From positions 4,498 to 68,497 of the forward strand of contig CAJUJK010000020.1 in assembly GCA_910586705.1 (NCBI GenBank): a stretch of 64,000 nt of DNA, written 5' to 3'. This document shows, piece after piece, positions 33,133-41,626 of the stretch. The translations under genes were made by a program, and so were the position numbers. The stretch's first letter is position 1. Each line of letters starts with the position of its first letter. Source of the DNA: an uncultured Lachnospiraceae bacterium. Its GTDB lineage: Bacteria > Bacillota > Clostridia > Lachnospirales > Lachnospiraceae. Under the pieces are notes generated by a model. It made no database searches. It worked only from the letters and a program-made list of their open reading frames with translations, and was not told the DNA's origin.

Positions 33133-33910
33133 GCGTCTCTCCGATCACCTTCTCAAGTTCCGAAACCATAATCTCCACCACCGAAATCGCCGCAGGATCT
33201 TTGAACATACTGTTTAACAGCAGACGGATATTCAGTTCAAATCTTGCCGGCAGAATGCTGCACTCTTCCATGCTGACCTGCACCAGACGCTTTTCTCCCG
33301 GGTGCGGCTTTTCATTCAACGCAAAAAGGATATCGAAATAGGAGGAGAGGAAACGGTTGACACTCTGGTTGATGTTTACCATGTCGCCCCGCTTCATCGC
33401 CTTCCCGATCTGTGCCATAAACGAAGGCATACCATACTTGATAAGGTTCATGTGGTGGCTGATGATATTATTTTTCAGTTCCTGCGGATACGGCATCTGA
33501 TATTTTTCCTTCGCCGCCCCCAGAAGACCGCCTTTGTCGTATGCGATTCTGCCCGATATAAGGTTATGCCACATGCCTGTGGTACAGCCGTCCGACACCT
33601 CGTAGCGCGTCATCACCCGGTCAATACCCGCCAGAAACTCCTCAAGATTGCGGTACACGATATTCAGCTCCGTGCCGTCCTCCATAATGCAGACGTCCTC
33701 ATGTTCCCTATAGCGGTTGTCCAGCGCCATACTGCCGCAGTATTTCTCCAGCACGGCACACCGCTGCTGTGTGGGAACCGGCTCTGTACAGTAAACATAC
33801 ACGTCATAGTCCGAAAATTCGTCGTTTCTTTTGACGGCGCGGGAACCGCCGATCGCCATGGCACGCACCTGTGGAAATCTTGCGTATTCGTTGAAAATGT
33901 CCTGTACCAT
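33125..33910 (-). CDS. DUF4037-type nucleotidyltransferase
   Basis: A 261-residue protein. The N-terminal nucleotidyltransferase signature is AMAIGGSRAVKRNDEFSDYD, with GGS followed by the DxD metal pair, and VCIMEDGTELNIVYRN has a third candidate acidic residue. The C-terminal ~130 residues are helical (KNNIISHHMNLIKYGMPSF, VNRFLSSYFDILFALNEKPH) and match the DUF4037 pattern. Distant relatives include aminoglycoside adenylyltransferases and minimal MNT-type enzymes, but the substrate is unknown. It lies between the ArsC-like gene and argJ, all on one strand. Confidence 0.82.
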   Translation of the reverse strand: MVQDIFNEYARFPQVRAMAIGGSRAVKRNDEFSDYDVYVYCTEPVPTQQRCAVLEKYCGSMALDNRYREHEDVCIMEDGTELNIVYRNLEEFLAGIDRVMTRYEVSDGCTTGMWHNLISGRIAYDKGGLLGAAKEKYQMPYPQELKNNIISHHMNLIKYGMPSFMAQIGKAMKRGDMVNINQSVNRFLSSYFDILFALNEKPHPGEKRLVQVSMEECSILPARFELNIRLLLNSMFKDPAAISVVEIMVSELEKVIGETLA

Positions 33911-33920
33911 CCCTCACTCC

Positions 33921-34274
33921 TCACAGAAGGTTAGCCCATTCGCTCTCCTTAAATCCCGGATACACACCCTTTTCACACACAAGAATCGGGCGCTTCACAA
34001 GCATCCCGTCCGTGGAAAGAAGCGCAAGCTGCTCCTCCTCGCTCATGCCGGGCAGTTTATCCTTAAGCGCCATCTCCTTGTAGAGCAGCCCGCTCGTGTT
34101 GAAAAAGCGTTTCAGCGGCAGCCCGCTTTTTTCATGCCATGTCCGCAGTTCGTCAGCAGTCGGATTCTCCTCTTTGATCGGGCGTCCCTCATAGACAATC
34201 CCCTTTTCATCCAGCCATTTTAAAGCCTTCTGGCAGGTGGAACATTTCGCGTAGTAGAGAACCATGGGTTTCAT
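33921..34274 (-). CDS. ArsC/Spx family thioredoxin-fold protein
   Basis: A 117-residue protein beginning MKPMVLYYAKCSTC; GGAGG is eight bases upstream. The redox motif is CSTCQK, where Spx has CxxC and ArsC has CX5R. Further family parts are YEGRPIKEENPTADELRTWH, LPLKRFFNTSGLLYKEM and DGMLVKRPILV with the conserved Arg-Pro. It is most like the YffB/YusI branch of uncertain reductase function. It is probably not a true arsenate reductase or global Spx regulator. It runs on into the DUF4037 gene after 10 bases. Confidence 0.85.
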   Translation of the reverse strand: MKPMVLYYAKCSTCQKALKWLDEKGIVYEGRPIKEENPTADELRTWHEKSGLPLKRFFNTSGLLYKEMALKDKLPGMSEEEQLALLSTDGMLVKRPILVCEKGVYPGFKESEWANLL

Positions 34275-34395
34275 ATCCGATTCCTCCGTATTGTATTTTC
34301 CAGATGGTATTTCCCTTTGCGGATACCATTTTGATTTTATCAGTATTTCCTGCCGTTTGGCAATCATTATTACAAAGTTTCTTTGCACCGGAGTT

Positions 34396-35016
34396 TCATG
34401 CCTCAGAAGATACCTCCGCATCCGCCGCTGCCTCTGTCTCCATGCCCTCCGGCATCCCCACATTCGTCTCCGCGTTCTGGGACGCCTCAAAGGGATCTTC
34501 GTACTCCTTCTCTTCCTCCTCGCCCCAGAGGGACTCCCATTCCTTGTGTTTGCCTTCCATATTTATGGCTGCCATCTCTTTCGCCATCTTATAAATTTCC
34601 ATATTGAAATCCATCAGCTTCTTTTCGTCCTGTGCGGGCACACGGTCGCCGCGGCTGATTCTTCTGGCGATCTCCAGACACTTTGCCATCTCCTCGCCGT
34701 ATTCCTTCATAGCGTCGCTCTGCTGCTCGGCAACCACGCTGTTAAAGATGCCGACCTCCTGCGCGATCAGTTCGTCGAGGGTTTTCTCGTTTTTGTCGAT
34801 CTGCCCGGAAAGTTCGTCGATTTTCTCCTGCAGTTCCTTTTCCCGCTGCAGGTAAGCTTCGGAGAACTCAAAAGTCACGCCCTGTTCCTCGCTCTTCTTT
34901 CTCGCCTCCTCCATCTTTTTGCGGTTTTCCTCCCGCTGTTTTACAAAATCCCTTTTCTCTCCCCTTAAAAGGCTGAGCTGCTGTCTGTATGCTTTTTGTG
35001 CTTCGCCAATTTTCAT
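34396..35016 (-). CDS. Coiled-coil protein of unknown function
   Basis: A 206-residue soluble protein starting MKIGEAQKAYRQQL, with GGAGG 10 bases upstream; a longer frame exists but lacks a ribosome site. Residues 1-100 are a long charged coiled coil (KRDFVKQREENRKKMEEARK, LQREKELQEKIDELSGQIDK), and the rest is helical with a very acidic end (EEEEKEYEDPFEASQ). There are no Cys or membrane segments. I cannot assign a family. The size and coiled coil recall small clostridial proteins linked to flagella or phage tails, but no such genes are nearby. Confidence 0.7.
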   Translation of the reverse strand: MKIGEAQKAYRQQLSLLRGEKRDFVKQREENRKKMEEARKKSEEQGVTFEFSEAYLQREKELQEKIDELSGQIDKNEKTLDELIAQEVGIFNSVVAEQQSDAMKEYGEEMAKCLEIARRISRGDRVPAQDEKKLMDFNMEIYKMAKEMAAINMEGKHKEWESLWGEEEEKEYEDPFEASQNAETNVGMPEGMETEAAADAEVSSEA

Positions 35017-35132
35017 AAGTTGTAAACCTCCCGCCTGACTTCTGATTCCGCCCACAGTGTTACTACTAATATCGGCATCCGGGACGGATTTCAACAGGTT
35101 CAGAAATTTCTGCAGGCTGCAAAGACTTCCTA

Positions 35133-35162
35133 TTGCCTGCCCCGGATTAGTCGTGTTATAGT
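35133..35162 (+). promoter_or_regulatory. Promoter of the Cys-rich protein gene
   Basis: TTGCCT (35133-35138) and TATAGT (35157-35162) are 18 bases apart, about 45 bases before the start codon. Confidence 0.5.
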
Positions 35163-35208
35163 AGTGTACATACGATTATCAGACATAAAAAAACAGGAGG
35201 TAAAAAGC

Positions 35209-35649
35209 ATGGCGGAAGAACATAAAAAGGGCTTAGATGCCGGGCTCGTAGGAAACGACTTAGAGAATTGCTGCAGAAAAGAAACGACATGCGGACAGTG
35301 CCAGAAAAGCAACTGTATCATTGGATACGGAAAACAGTGCATCAGCGATTACAAGCAGGCGCCGAAAAAAGAGGTTGCGCAGGGAATGGCGCATATTCCC
35401 ACAATGGACTTCAAGGTGTTTGACGAGGTCGAACTGGAAACGGCGATCGCGCATATCTTAAAGGAATGCAAAGACTGCAAGGAAGACCATACGGAGGACT
35501 GTATCATCAATGTCGTCAGAAGCTGCTACGAGGTGGGGCTTTTGGGCGACGTACAGCCCTATGAAGGCAGCGCATTGCAGTATCTGATGTATTTAAAAGA
35601 GAACTTCCCGGAGAAGTCTCTCCAGATCGCCAATCTTTACAGGAGCTGA
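35209..35649 (+). CDS. Cysteine-rich conserved hypothetical protein
   Basis: A 146-residue protein starting MAEEHKKGL, with AGGAGG at an ideal distance. It has ten Cys, in CCRKETTCGQCQKSNC and CKDCKEDHTEDCIINVVRSC, arranged like a metal- or cluster-binding region. The C-terminal half is helical and soluble (LQYLMYLKENFPEKSLQIAN). I do not recognise the family with certainty. Being cytoplasmic with paired CxxC groups, it may bind iron-sulfur or zinc. It is a single-gene unit with a hairpin after the stop. Confidence 0.75.
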   Translation: MAEEHKKGLDAGLVGNDLENCCRKETTCGQCQKSNCIIGYGKQCISDYKQAPKKEVAQGMAHIPTMDFKVFDEVELETAIAHILKECKDCKEDHTEDCIINVVRSCYEVGLLGDVQPYEGSALQYLMYLKENFPEKSLQIANLYRS

Positions 35650-35654
35650 CAACG

Positions 35655-35676
35655 AAGCGCCCCCGTCAAGGGGCGC
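35655..35676. terminator. Bidirectional hairpin between convergent genes
   Basis: GAAGCGCCCC pairs perfectly with GGGGCGCTTC around six bases. The T-runs on either side are short, but it lies exactly between convergent stops. Confidence 0.6.
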
Positions 35677-35687
35677 TTCTGTCATTT

Positions 35688-37694
35688 TCACTTTCTCACA
35701 ATCCGGTAATAAGTCCCCGCCGTCATCACATAACTTCCCCCGTAGAGAAGCGCAACCACCGCCGCCACACCTACACAGCAGCGGATCAGAAGCCCGGTGT
35801 CAAAAAACCGCAGCGCCGCCAGAAGCCCGTTTACCATCACAAGACCTGCCGCCGTGTGCAGAAACGCCCCCGCAAGAGGCAGGAAAAACACGAGAAGAAT
35901 CTGCCTGCGGATCGCCCTGCGGATTTCCATATCGCTCATGCCGACCTTCCTCATAATCCCGAAACTGTCCTGATCCTCGTACCCTTCCGACACCTGTTTA
36001 AAGTACATGATGAGCAGCAGGCACATAAAGAACAGAAGCCCGAATACCATACCGATAAAGAGCAGACCGCCGTTCATGGATCGGTCTTCATCCCTGCCAT
36101 CCAGACCATTATCAAGCCGCAGGAAACCCTGCTGCCCCTGACACCACACCGACCACGCTTCGATAAAGGCATCCCGCTCCGTCTCCTTTCCGTCAAGCAG
36201 AATGCCAAGACGCCGCTCGCCGCTGTGCAGAAACCCTTCCAGATCAGTCACGCCGTTCGTCACCGCCCACGCCGTCACAAACCTGTCAAACGCCTGCCTG
36301 TCCTTCACCACAATCACATACTGGGCTGTAAAATTGAACATCCTGTTTTTCGCCTGCGGAAAAGGATAAATCCGCTCCGGCTCCTCCTTGACCGCCGCCT
36401 CCACGCCCAAAAAGTTTACGCTGTCACACCCGAAAGCCGATCCCGTGGAATACAGCAGCACTTCGTCCTCCTCCAGACTTTTATTCTGCCCTTCCAGACG
36501 GTTATAGTCATCCAGCAAAAGCAGCGTGACAGCGAACTGGTCGGCAAATTCCAGTCCGGCGGCGGACACAAACGCATTGTTTCCCTCGGACCTTCCGCAG
36601 TTAAGTGCCATGGCGTAGTAATCGTCCAGCCGCGCTACGCCCTGCCCGTACTTTTCTGAGAGTTCCGCCGCCTTCTCTCTCGCCTCTTCCGCCACGTCGC
36701 TGCTCTCCGAACAGGAAACCTCCATATCATAAGGGTAATCGTAGTAGGCAATCTGATCCATCCCCGTCCACAAAGTGACCGTACAGGTCAACGTAATCAG
36801 AAGCATTGTGGAGAAGATGCAGATATTGGACAGTCCCGCCGCATTCTTTTTCATGCGGTACAACATGCCCGAGATGGTCACCTGATTGGACGGTCTGTAG
36901 TATATATTTTTCCTTTTCTTCAAAAACCGCAGGAAAGCCACGCTTCCCGAGGTAAACAGAAAATAAGTGCCGAGCACCACCAGCAATACCGCCAGAAAAA
37001 AGTCCGTAAAAATCATGCTGTCCACTTTGCTTGTGACGGAAATATAATAGCCGCAAACAAGCAAAACGACGCCAACTGCCGACCTCAGCCCGATCCGCCG
37101 GGGCTCCTTCTCCCCTTTCCTGCTCTCGGACAAAAGCTCTGTCGGCTTCATGCGGTAAAAGCTCCAAAGGCTTTTTACATAGACGCAGAAAAAGACAGCC
37201 GCAAAATACCGGAGCGTCTCGATGACTGCCTCCATGGAAAAGTAGAACGCCACATCCACAGGTAACCGCGACATGCGAAGCAGCAGGAGAAACATCAGCT
37301 TATTCAGCACAAAACCGAGTATGATCCCCGCCGAAACGCTGACCAGATACATTCCCAGATTTTCCCAGAAAAGCATGATGCCGATGTGCTTGCGTTCCAG
37401 TCCCAAAAGACTGTAAAGTCCCAGCTCCCGCTTTCGCCGCTTCTGTAAAAAACTGCCCGCATAGATCAGAAACAACAGCAGAATGATGGAGAGCAGCCCC
37501 TTCCCCAGCGCGAGCATCAGCCACGCATACGCCGCCTTTGGCAGTCTCTCCAGCAAGTCGTTGTGCAGAAGGGAGGAGAACAGATAATAGCTGAACACGG
37601 AAAAAAAACACGCCATGAGATAGGGACGGTAAACCTGCTTATTCTGCTTCACTCCTCTGAAAGCCATGACCGGCAGTAATTTCATTTTATTCAT
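35688..37694 (-). CDS. Bce-type ABC transporter permease (FtsX domains)
   Basis: A protein of 668 residues with ten predicted membrane helices in the BceB/YxdM plan: four helices, the large extracellular domain (about 310-530) and the last helices. RKRELGLYSLLGLERKHIGI is the FtsX motif and MRKVGMSDMEIRRAIRRQ its second copy. Such permeases detect or remove peptide antibiotics such as bacitracin or lantibiotics. It follows the ATPase, regulator and kinase genes of the same module. The ATG at 37694 has AGGAG 12 bases upstream; an ATG 12 bases earlier is an alternative. Confidence 0.92.
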   Translation of the reverse strand: MNKMKLLPVMAFRGVKQNKQVYRPYLMACFFSVFSYYLFSSLLHNDLLERLPKAAYAWLMLALGKGLLSIILLLFLIYAGSFLQKRRKRELGLYSLLGLERKHIGIMLFWENLGMYLVSVSAGIILGFVLNKLMFLLLLRMSRLPVDVAFYFSMEAVIETLRYFAAVFFCVYVKSLWSFYRMKPTELLSESRKGEKEPRRIGLRSAVGVVLLVCGYYISVTSKVDSMIFTDFFLAVLLVVLGTYFLFTSGSVAFLRFLKKRKNIYYRPSNQVTISGMLYRMKKNAAGLSNICIFSTMLLITLTCTVTLWTGMDQIAYYDYPYDMEVSCSESSDVAEEAREKAAELSEKYGQGVARLDDYYAMALNCGRSEGNNAFVSAAGLEFADQFAVTLLLLDDYNRLEGQNKSLEEDEVLLYSTGSAFGCDSVNFLGVEAAVKEEPERIYPFPQAKNRMFNFTAQYVIVVKDRQAFDRFVTAWAVTNGVTDLEGFLHSGERRLGILLDGKETERDAFIEAWSVWCQGQQGFLRLDNGLDGRDEDRSMNGGLLFIGMVFGLLFFMCLLLIMYFKQVSEGYEDQDSFGIMRKVGMSDMEIRRAIRRQILLVFFLPLAGAFLHTAAGLVMVNGLLAALRFFDTGLLIRCCVGVAAVVALLYGGSYVMTAGTYYRIVRK

Positions 37695-37719
37695 AGTCAC
37701 ACTCATCTCCTATCTCTCT

Positions 37720-38520
37720 CTATTTCTGCCCTTCGAGGTCAACATCACCCGCCGTATATTCCTGCCCGTCCTGCGCCTGCATCACCGTCAAGGCATCCGA
37801 TATCATACGGTACATTTCGTCCCTGCTCCGTTCGCCACGGTAAATCTGGTGGAACACGCAGCCGTCCTTGATGAACAGCACCCGCCCCGCATGAGCCGCC
37901 GCCTGTATGCTGTGGGTCACCATGAGAATCGTCTGCCCCTCCCCATTTATCTCCCCGAAAAGTTTCAAGAGTTTCCCGGACGCTCTGGAATCCAGCGCCC
38001 CCGTGGGCTCGTCCGCCAGCACGATATCGGGATCCGTGACCAAGGCGCGGCACACCGCCGCCCGCTGTTTCTGTCCGCCCGACACTTCATAGGGATATTT
38101 ATCCAGAAGGTCCGCGATCGCCAGCTTGCGGGCAAGAGGCAAAAGACGCTCCTCCATCTCCCGGTAAGGCATTTCTGCCAGCACCAGAGGCAGGAAAATA
38201 TTGTCCCGCAGGGACATGGTGTCGAGCAGGTTAAAATCCTGAAAGACAAAGCCGAGATGGTCCCGTCTGAACACGCACAAATCCTTCTGGCTGACCTTGG
38301 AGAGTTCCTGCCCGTTAAGCAGCACCTGTCCGCTGGTTGCCGTGTCCAGAGAAGCCAGAATGTTTAGGAGCGTGGTCTTTCCCGAGCCGGACTCCCCCAT
38401 GATTGCCACATACTCCCCCTCTTCCACGGAAAAGTTCACGTCGTTTAATGCCTGCACCTTGACCGAGCCGAAGCGGGTCGTATATATTTTCTTCACATTT
38501 TTTACGGTTAACAGTGACAT
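37720..38520 (-). CDS. Bce-type ABC transporter ATPase
   Basis: A 266-residue ATPase of the MacB/BceA group. Motifs are MGESGSGKTTLLNILA (Walker A), the Q-loop FVFQDFNLLD, the signature VSGGQKQRAAVCRAL, PDIVLADEPTGALD (Walker B) and the His switch LMVTHSIQAA. The C-terminus has the short DGCVFHQIYRGERSRDEMY tail typical of the group. It pairs with the FtsX permease downstream. Its upstream gap contains tandem palindromes that probably bind the module's regulator. Confidence 0.93.
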   Translation of the reverse strand: MSLLTVKNVKKIYTTRFGSVKVQALNDVNFSVEEGEYVAIMGESGSGKTTLLNILASLDTATSGQVLLNGQELSKVSQKDLCVFRRDHLGFVFQDFNLLDTMSLRDNIFLPLVLAEMPYREMEERLLPLARKLAIADLLDKYPYEVSGGQKQRAAVCRALVTDPDIVLADEPTGALDSRASGKLLKLFGEINGEGQTILMVTHSIQAAAHAGRVLFIKDGCVFHQIYRGERSRDEMYRMISDALTVMQAQDGQEYTAGDVDLEGQK

Positions 38521-38584
38521 GTCGTCCTCCTTGTCTGTTTTCTCCTATGATAAGCAAAAAGGAAATGCGCTGCCATGGATCCGG

Positions 38585-38620
38585 CTTACATTTCCCTCTC
38601 GTAACTTACATTTTTGTAAG
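38585..38620 (-). promoter_or_regulatory. Tandem palindromes upstream of the ABC genes
   Basis: The direct repeat CTTACATTT occurs at 38585 and 38605, exactly 20 bases apart. The second is half of a palindrome, CTTACA-4-TGTAAG (38605-38620), and the first is followed by GTAA. Two helical turns of spacing between half-sites is typical of OmpR-family operators, so this is the likely binding site of the regulator at 39688. Confidence 0.55.
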
Positions 38621-39688
38621 GATTGCCTCCTGCGCGATGCCGAGAAATACCTTCGTCCCTCTGCCCCGCTCCGACTCCACACGGATGGACAGCCCCAGCC
38701 TGTCCATGATCTGCCTGCACAGATACAGCCCGATGCCTGTGGACTTATTTTCCATGCGCCCGTTATATCCCGTAAATCCCCGCTCAAAAATCCGCGGCAG
38801 ATCGCTCTCCTCGATGCCAATGCCCGTGTCCTCAATGACAAGATAGCCGCAGCCATCCGTGACACGAACGCCGCTTTCATCCATCCCGTATATGGAGATA
38901 GCACCCTCCTTCGTGTACTTTAGCGCGTTGGAAAGCACCTGCTCTATCACAAAGGAAAACCACTTGCCGTCTGTGACCACATAGGTATGACACGCCTCCA
39001 GCCGCAGGCTGGTCCCTGCCCCACTGAACAGAAGCCAGAACTTTTTGAGCGCTTTCTTCACCAGCTCGTCCACATCCAGCCTTGCAAAAGAAAGATCAGA
39101 GGAAATGCTCTCCATTCTGGCATAGTGGAGCGCCATATCCACATACTGTCCCGTCTTGAAAACTTCCTCCCGGAGCTGTTTTGCGATCTGCCTTTCCCCA
39201 ACACCGTCCGCCGTTTTGCTCTCATTTTCGCCTGCGGCTGCGTCAATGTTTTGTAAAAGCAGGTCCATAGCCGAGAGCGGCACCTTGATCTGGTGCGTCC
39301 ACATGGTGTAATAGTCCGCCATGTTCTGCTGCTTCTCGTCAAGCTTTGTAACCAGCGCCTTTTTCTCCGCCTCCTGCGCCATAATAATCTGCTGATAGAC
39401 CCGCTCCATGCCGGAAGAGGTCTGCGGCAGGCTGTCACTTCTCTCCTCCGCCGACAGGATATTCGTCAAAGTCTTATACTTTTCCCGGTATTTCATATAA
39501 TCCCACACAAGAAAACAGCCGCCGAAAAAAGCCGCAAGCCCCAGCGCATAGGTCATGTTCGCAAGCACACCCTCATAGCCGTAGAGCGCGGCTACCATCA
39601 TAAAAAGACACGCTTCCATTACATAAAATAAAACCAGGGCAAGCCGCTCACGCAGATATGCCGCCGGTATATGGGTTTTCTTTTCCAT
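38606..39688 (-). CDS. BceS-like intramembrane-sensing histidine kinase
   Basis: A 360-residue kinase starting MEKKTHIPAAYL; its ATG shares one base with the regulator's TAA stop. Two membrane helices (about 15-60) are separated by a very short loop, so there is no extracellular sensor. The HisKA-like region contains TMWTHQIKVPLSAMDLLLQ and the ATPase has VLSNALKYTKEG, VIEDTGIGIEESD and STGIGLYLCRQI. Such kinases sense flux through their BceAB partner. Gene order regulator-kinase-ATPase-permease is standard for these modules. Confidence 0.92.
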   Translation of the reverse strand: MEKKTHIPAAYLRERLALVLFYVMEACLFMMVAALYGYEGVLANMTYALGLAAFFGGCFLVWDYMKYREKYKTLTNILSAEERSDSLPQTSSGMERVYQQIIMAQEAEKKALVTKLDEKQQNMADYYTMWTHQIKVPLSAMDLLLQNIDAAAGENESKTADGVGERQIAKQLREEVFKTGQYVDMALHYARMESISSDLSFARLDVDELVKKALKKFWLLFSGAGTSLRLEACHTYVVTDGKWFSFVIEQVLSNALKYTKEGAISIYGMDESGVRVTDGCGYLVIEDTGIGIEESDLPRIFERGFTGYNGRMENKSTGIGLYLCRQIMDRLGLSIRVESERGRGTKVFLGIAQEAILTKM

Positions 39689-40455
39689 TAGTCCGTCTCC
39701 CCCAGCAGATACCCCACGCCCTTCTTCGTCTGAATCAGCTCTGACAGCCCGATTTCCCCTAGCCGCCTGCGCAGGCGGTTCATGTTCACCGTCAGGGTAT
39801 TGTCGTCCACAAAGCACTCGTCGTCCCAGAGCCGCTTCATCAGCAGATCCCTGCTGACCACGCCGCCCGACGCCTCGAAGAGTGTCTGCAAGATGCGGAA
39901 CTCGTTTTTCGTCAGTTCTATGCGTCCGCCGTCTTTTTCCTTCGCCGCCGTCTTTTCCAAAGCCGGCGGGCAGCCCTGCGTGTCTGCCTTATCCTGCACA
40001 GATTCCGCCATCCTTTTGCGGCAGGAAAGTGACATATCCGTCATGTTTAACAACACACCCTTATACTCCAGCACCGTCCCCGACACCGTGAACGCATAGG
40101 CACGCCTTAAGAGCGCCTGTATCTTCGCCTGCAATATCTCCAGATCAAAGGGCTTTACCACAAAGTCGTCGCCGCCCATATTGACCGCCATCACCACGTT
40201 CATGTTATCCGAAGCCGACGAGATAAAGATAATCGGCACCTGCGACACTTTGCGGATTTCGCCGCACCAGTAGTAGCCGTTGTAAAAGGGCAGACCGATA
40301 TCCAGCAGCACAAGCTGGGGATCGCAGGATGCAAACTGCCCCATCACATCCGCGAAATCTTTGACCGCCTCCACCTCATAGCCCCACTTCTCCAGATATT
40401 TGCCGATCTGCCCTGCGATGACTGCGTCGTCCTCCACCACAAGTATTTTGTACAT
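39688..40455 (-). CDS. BceR-like response regulator
   Basis: A 255-residue OmpR-type regulator. The start MYKILVVEDDAV at 40455 is chosen because the stop of a short upstream frame is one base away (TAA-A-ATG) and the upstream ATG has a crowded ribosome site. The phosphoacceptor is in LVLLDIGLPF. Loops IIFISSASD and DFVVKPFD are normal. A linker of ~35 residues (RKRMAESVQDKADTQGC region) is longer than usual before the winged helix (ELTKNEFRILQTLFEASGG, LTVNMNRLRRRLGEIG). It should control the ABC genes in response to antimicrobial peptides. Confidence 0.92.
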   Translation of the reverse strand: MYKILVVEDDAVIAGQIGKYLEKWGYEVEAVKDFADVMGQFASCDPQLVLLDIGLPFYNGYYWCGEIRKVSQVPIIFISSASDNMNVVMAVNMGGDDFVVKPFDLEILQAKIQALLRRAYAFTVSGTVLEYKGVLLNMTDMSLSCRKRMAESVQDKADTQGCPPALEKTAAKEKDGGRIELTKNEFRILQTLFEASGGVVSRDLLMKRLWDDECFVDDNTLTVNMNRLRRRLGEIGLSELIQTKKGVGYLLGETD

Positions 40456-40456
40456 T

Positions 40457-40543
40457 TTAATCATTACCCCTTTTCAGAAGTCCGTAAGCCAGTTCGCCGC
40501 TCGCCCAGAGTGCGTAAACTCCCTCCGGCTCACTTGCGCTCAT
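40457..40543 (-). CDS. Possible 28-residue leader peptide before the Bce-type regulator
   Basis: An ATG-started frame of 28 codons begins MSASEPEGVYALWASGELAY and ends one base before the regulator's start codon. There is no clear ribosome site, but the tight junction would couple translation. It has no signal peptide. Composition is normal for coding DNA here. It could instead be the leftover 5' part of a longer gene. Confidence 0.3.
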   Translation of the reverse strand: MSASEPEGVYALWASGELAYGLLKRGND

Positions 40544-40566
40544 TGTATCATAACTTCGGCTGCCTA

Positions 40567-40594
40567 TCTATACCATTTCGGATTCTTGTTACAA
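40567..40594 (-). promoter_or_regulatory. Promoter of the Bce regulator-kinase genes
   Basis: On the minus strand TTGTAA (40589-40594) and TATAGA (40567-40572) are 16 bases apart. The -35 box lies in the terminal repeat of the element at 40588-40740. Confidence 0.5.
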
Positions 40595-40740
40595 TTCACA
40601 CCTACGCCAGATTTCGCATTAATTTACGATTATCCAGTGTGAATTGCAACGATGATGCACACAAAATGCCAAAAAACAGGCATTTTGGCGCTGGCTCCGA
40701 CACCATGCAGCAAGTGCATGGCGCGGGTGTGAAAAGTAAC
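40588..40740. repeat. Palindrome-ended dispersed element, copy 1
   Basis: A 153-bp element begins GTTACAATTCACACC and ends GGGTGTGAAAAGTAAC; the ends are inverted repeats at 13 of 15 positions. It shares an internal block, CAATTTACGATTAT-like, and a TTCACAC..GTGTGAA stem with the copy at 51501-51623. It also carries a small hairpin CCATGC/GCATGG. No transposase is present, so it looks like a non-autonomous or REP-like element. Confidence 0.7.
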
Positions 40741-40778
40741 GGATTCTTCCGGAAAAAGAATCTGCAGACCCAGAAGTC

Positions 40779-40807
40779 TTGTCAAAAGGCTGATTGCTTC
40801 CTATAAT
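40779..40807 (+). promoter_or_regulatory. Promoter of the GNAT gene at 40883
   Basis: TTGTCA (40779-40784) and TATAAT (40802-40807) are 17 bases apart. Confidence 0.7.
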
Positions 40808-40882
40808 GAAATTAAGTATATTACATAGAATATAGAATCCTATGCTGCCTAAGAAAATTAGGAATTATGAGGAGATTACCGC

Positions 40883-41341
40883 ATGGAAATCATAGCTTAT
40901 GAAATGAAATACGAAAAAGATCCTATTGAAAAAAGTGATATTAAGTGTATTCCTTTTTCGCAAAAGTATTTTCAAGAATACATGAAAATATATAATGCCT
41001 GCTTTTATGAAATGCGAAAATCTCTTGATATCAAGCCCTATCATTTTTTGAGCGATTATGAACAAATCAGAGAAAAGAGCAAAGATATTTTCCTTCTTAT
41101 AAGTGAGACGGAAATGATTGGTTCTGTCTCATGTTATGGAAGTGAAATAGATGATTTGATAGTCAACAGGAAATTTCAACATAAAGGATATGGAAAGCAG
41201 CTTTTATTGTGGGGAATGAATTATATCCGCCAATGTAGTAATGAGCCTATTTCGTTACATGTTGCAAAATGGAATGAAAAAGCTGTCATGCTGTACGAAA
41301 AAGTTGGATTTGTGATTACCAATACAGAAAGGGTACGTTAG
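40883..41341 (+). CDS. GNAT acetyltransferase, AT-rich
   Basis: A 152-residue GNAT protein. The acetyl-CoA loop is in DDLIVNRKFQHKGYGKQLLL (Q/R-x-x-G-x-G) and the C-terminal ALW-type strand is EKAVMLYEKVGFVITNTERV. GGAG lies 9 bases before the ATG. Its codon choice is strongly AT-rich (many AAA, AAT, TTT), unlike neighbours near 50% GC, which suggests recent gain. It is next to the repeat element and starts the accessory stretch. Substrate unknown. Confidence 0.85.
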   Translation: MEIIAYEMKYEKDPIEKSDIKCIPFSQKYFQEYMKIYNACFYEMRKSLDIKPYHFLSDYEQIREKSKDIFLLISETEMIGSVSCYGSEIDDLIVNRKFQHKGYGKQLLLWGMNYIRQCSNEPISLHVAKWNEKAVMLYEKVGFVITNTERVR

Positions 41342-41443
41342 GTTTCCCCTGTCAATACCATCGGCGTGTGGTCGCTACGAAATTTACCACCTCGGCTAAC
41401 TATTCGGGCAAAGCCATATTAATATATGCACATTATAAATCTC

Positions 41444-41626
41444 TTATTCCTTTTTGTAAAGAGGCTCGTTATTCCTCAACCGTTGTGCAAATCTTTTATA
41501 AAAGTCTTGCCCCCGACGTTGTATTATATGCGCAATTCTCTCGTCCGTAATGATCACTTCATCCGTCACTATATCTTCAGTAACGCACTTATAAATATTC
41601 TTGTCTATTTTCCCTATCGTATGCAA
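41444..41626 (-). pseudogene. Relic of a PBECR-like nuclease domain protein
   Basis: A 60-codon frame (TTG start) contains IGKIDKNIYKCVTEDIVTDE then VIITDERIAHIIQRRGQDFY, which resembles the start of phage-type barnase/EndoU/colicin-like nuclease (PBECR) proteins found in mobile elements. After about residue 45 the likeness ends and the frame closes early, so the catalytic C-terminal part is missing. The stretch is AT-rich. A promoter-like pair (TTGCTA, TACACT) lies upstream. Most likely a decayed fragment. Confidence 0.4.
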
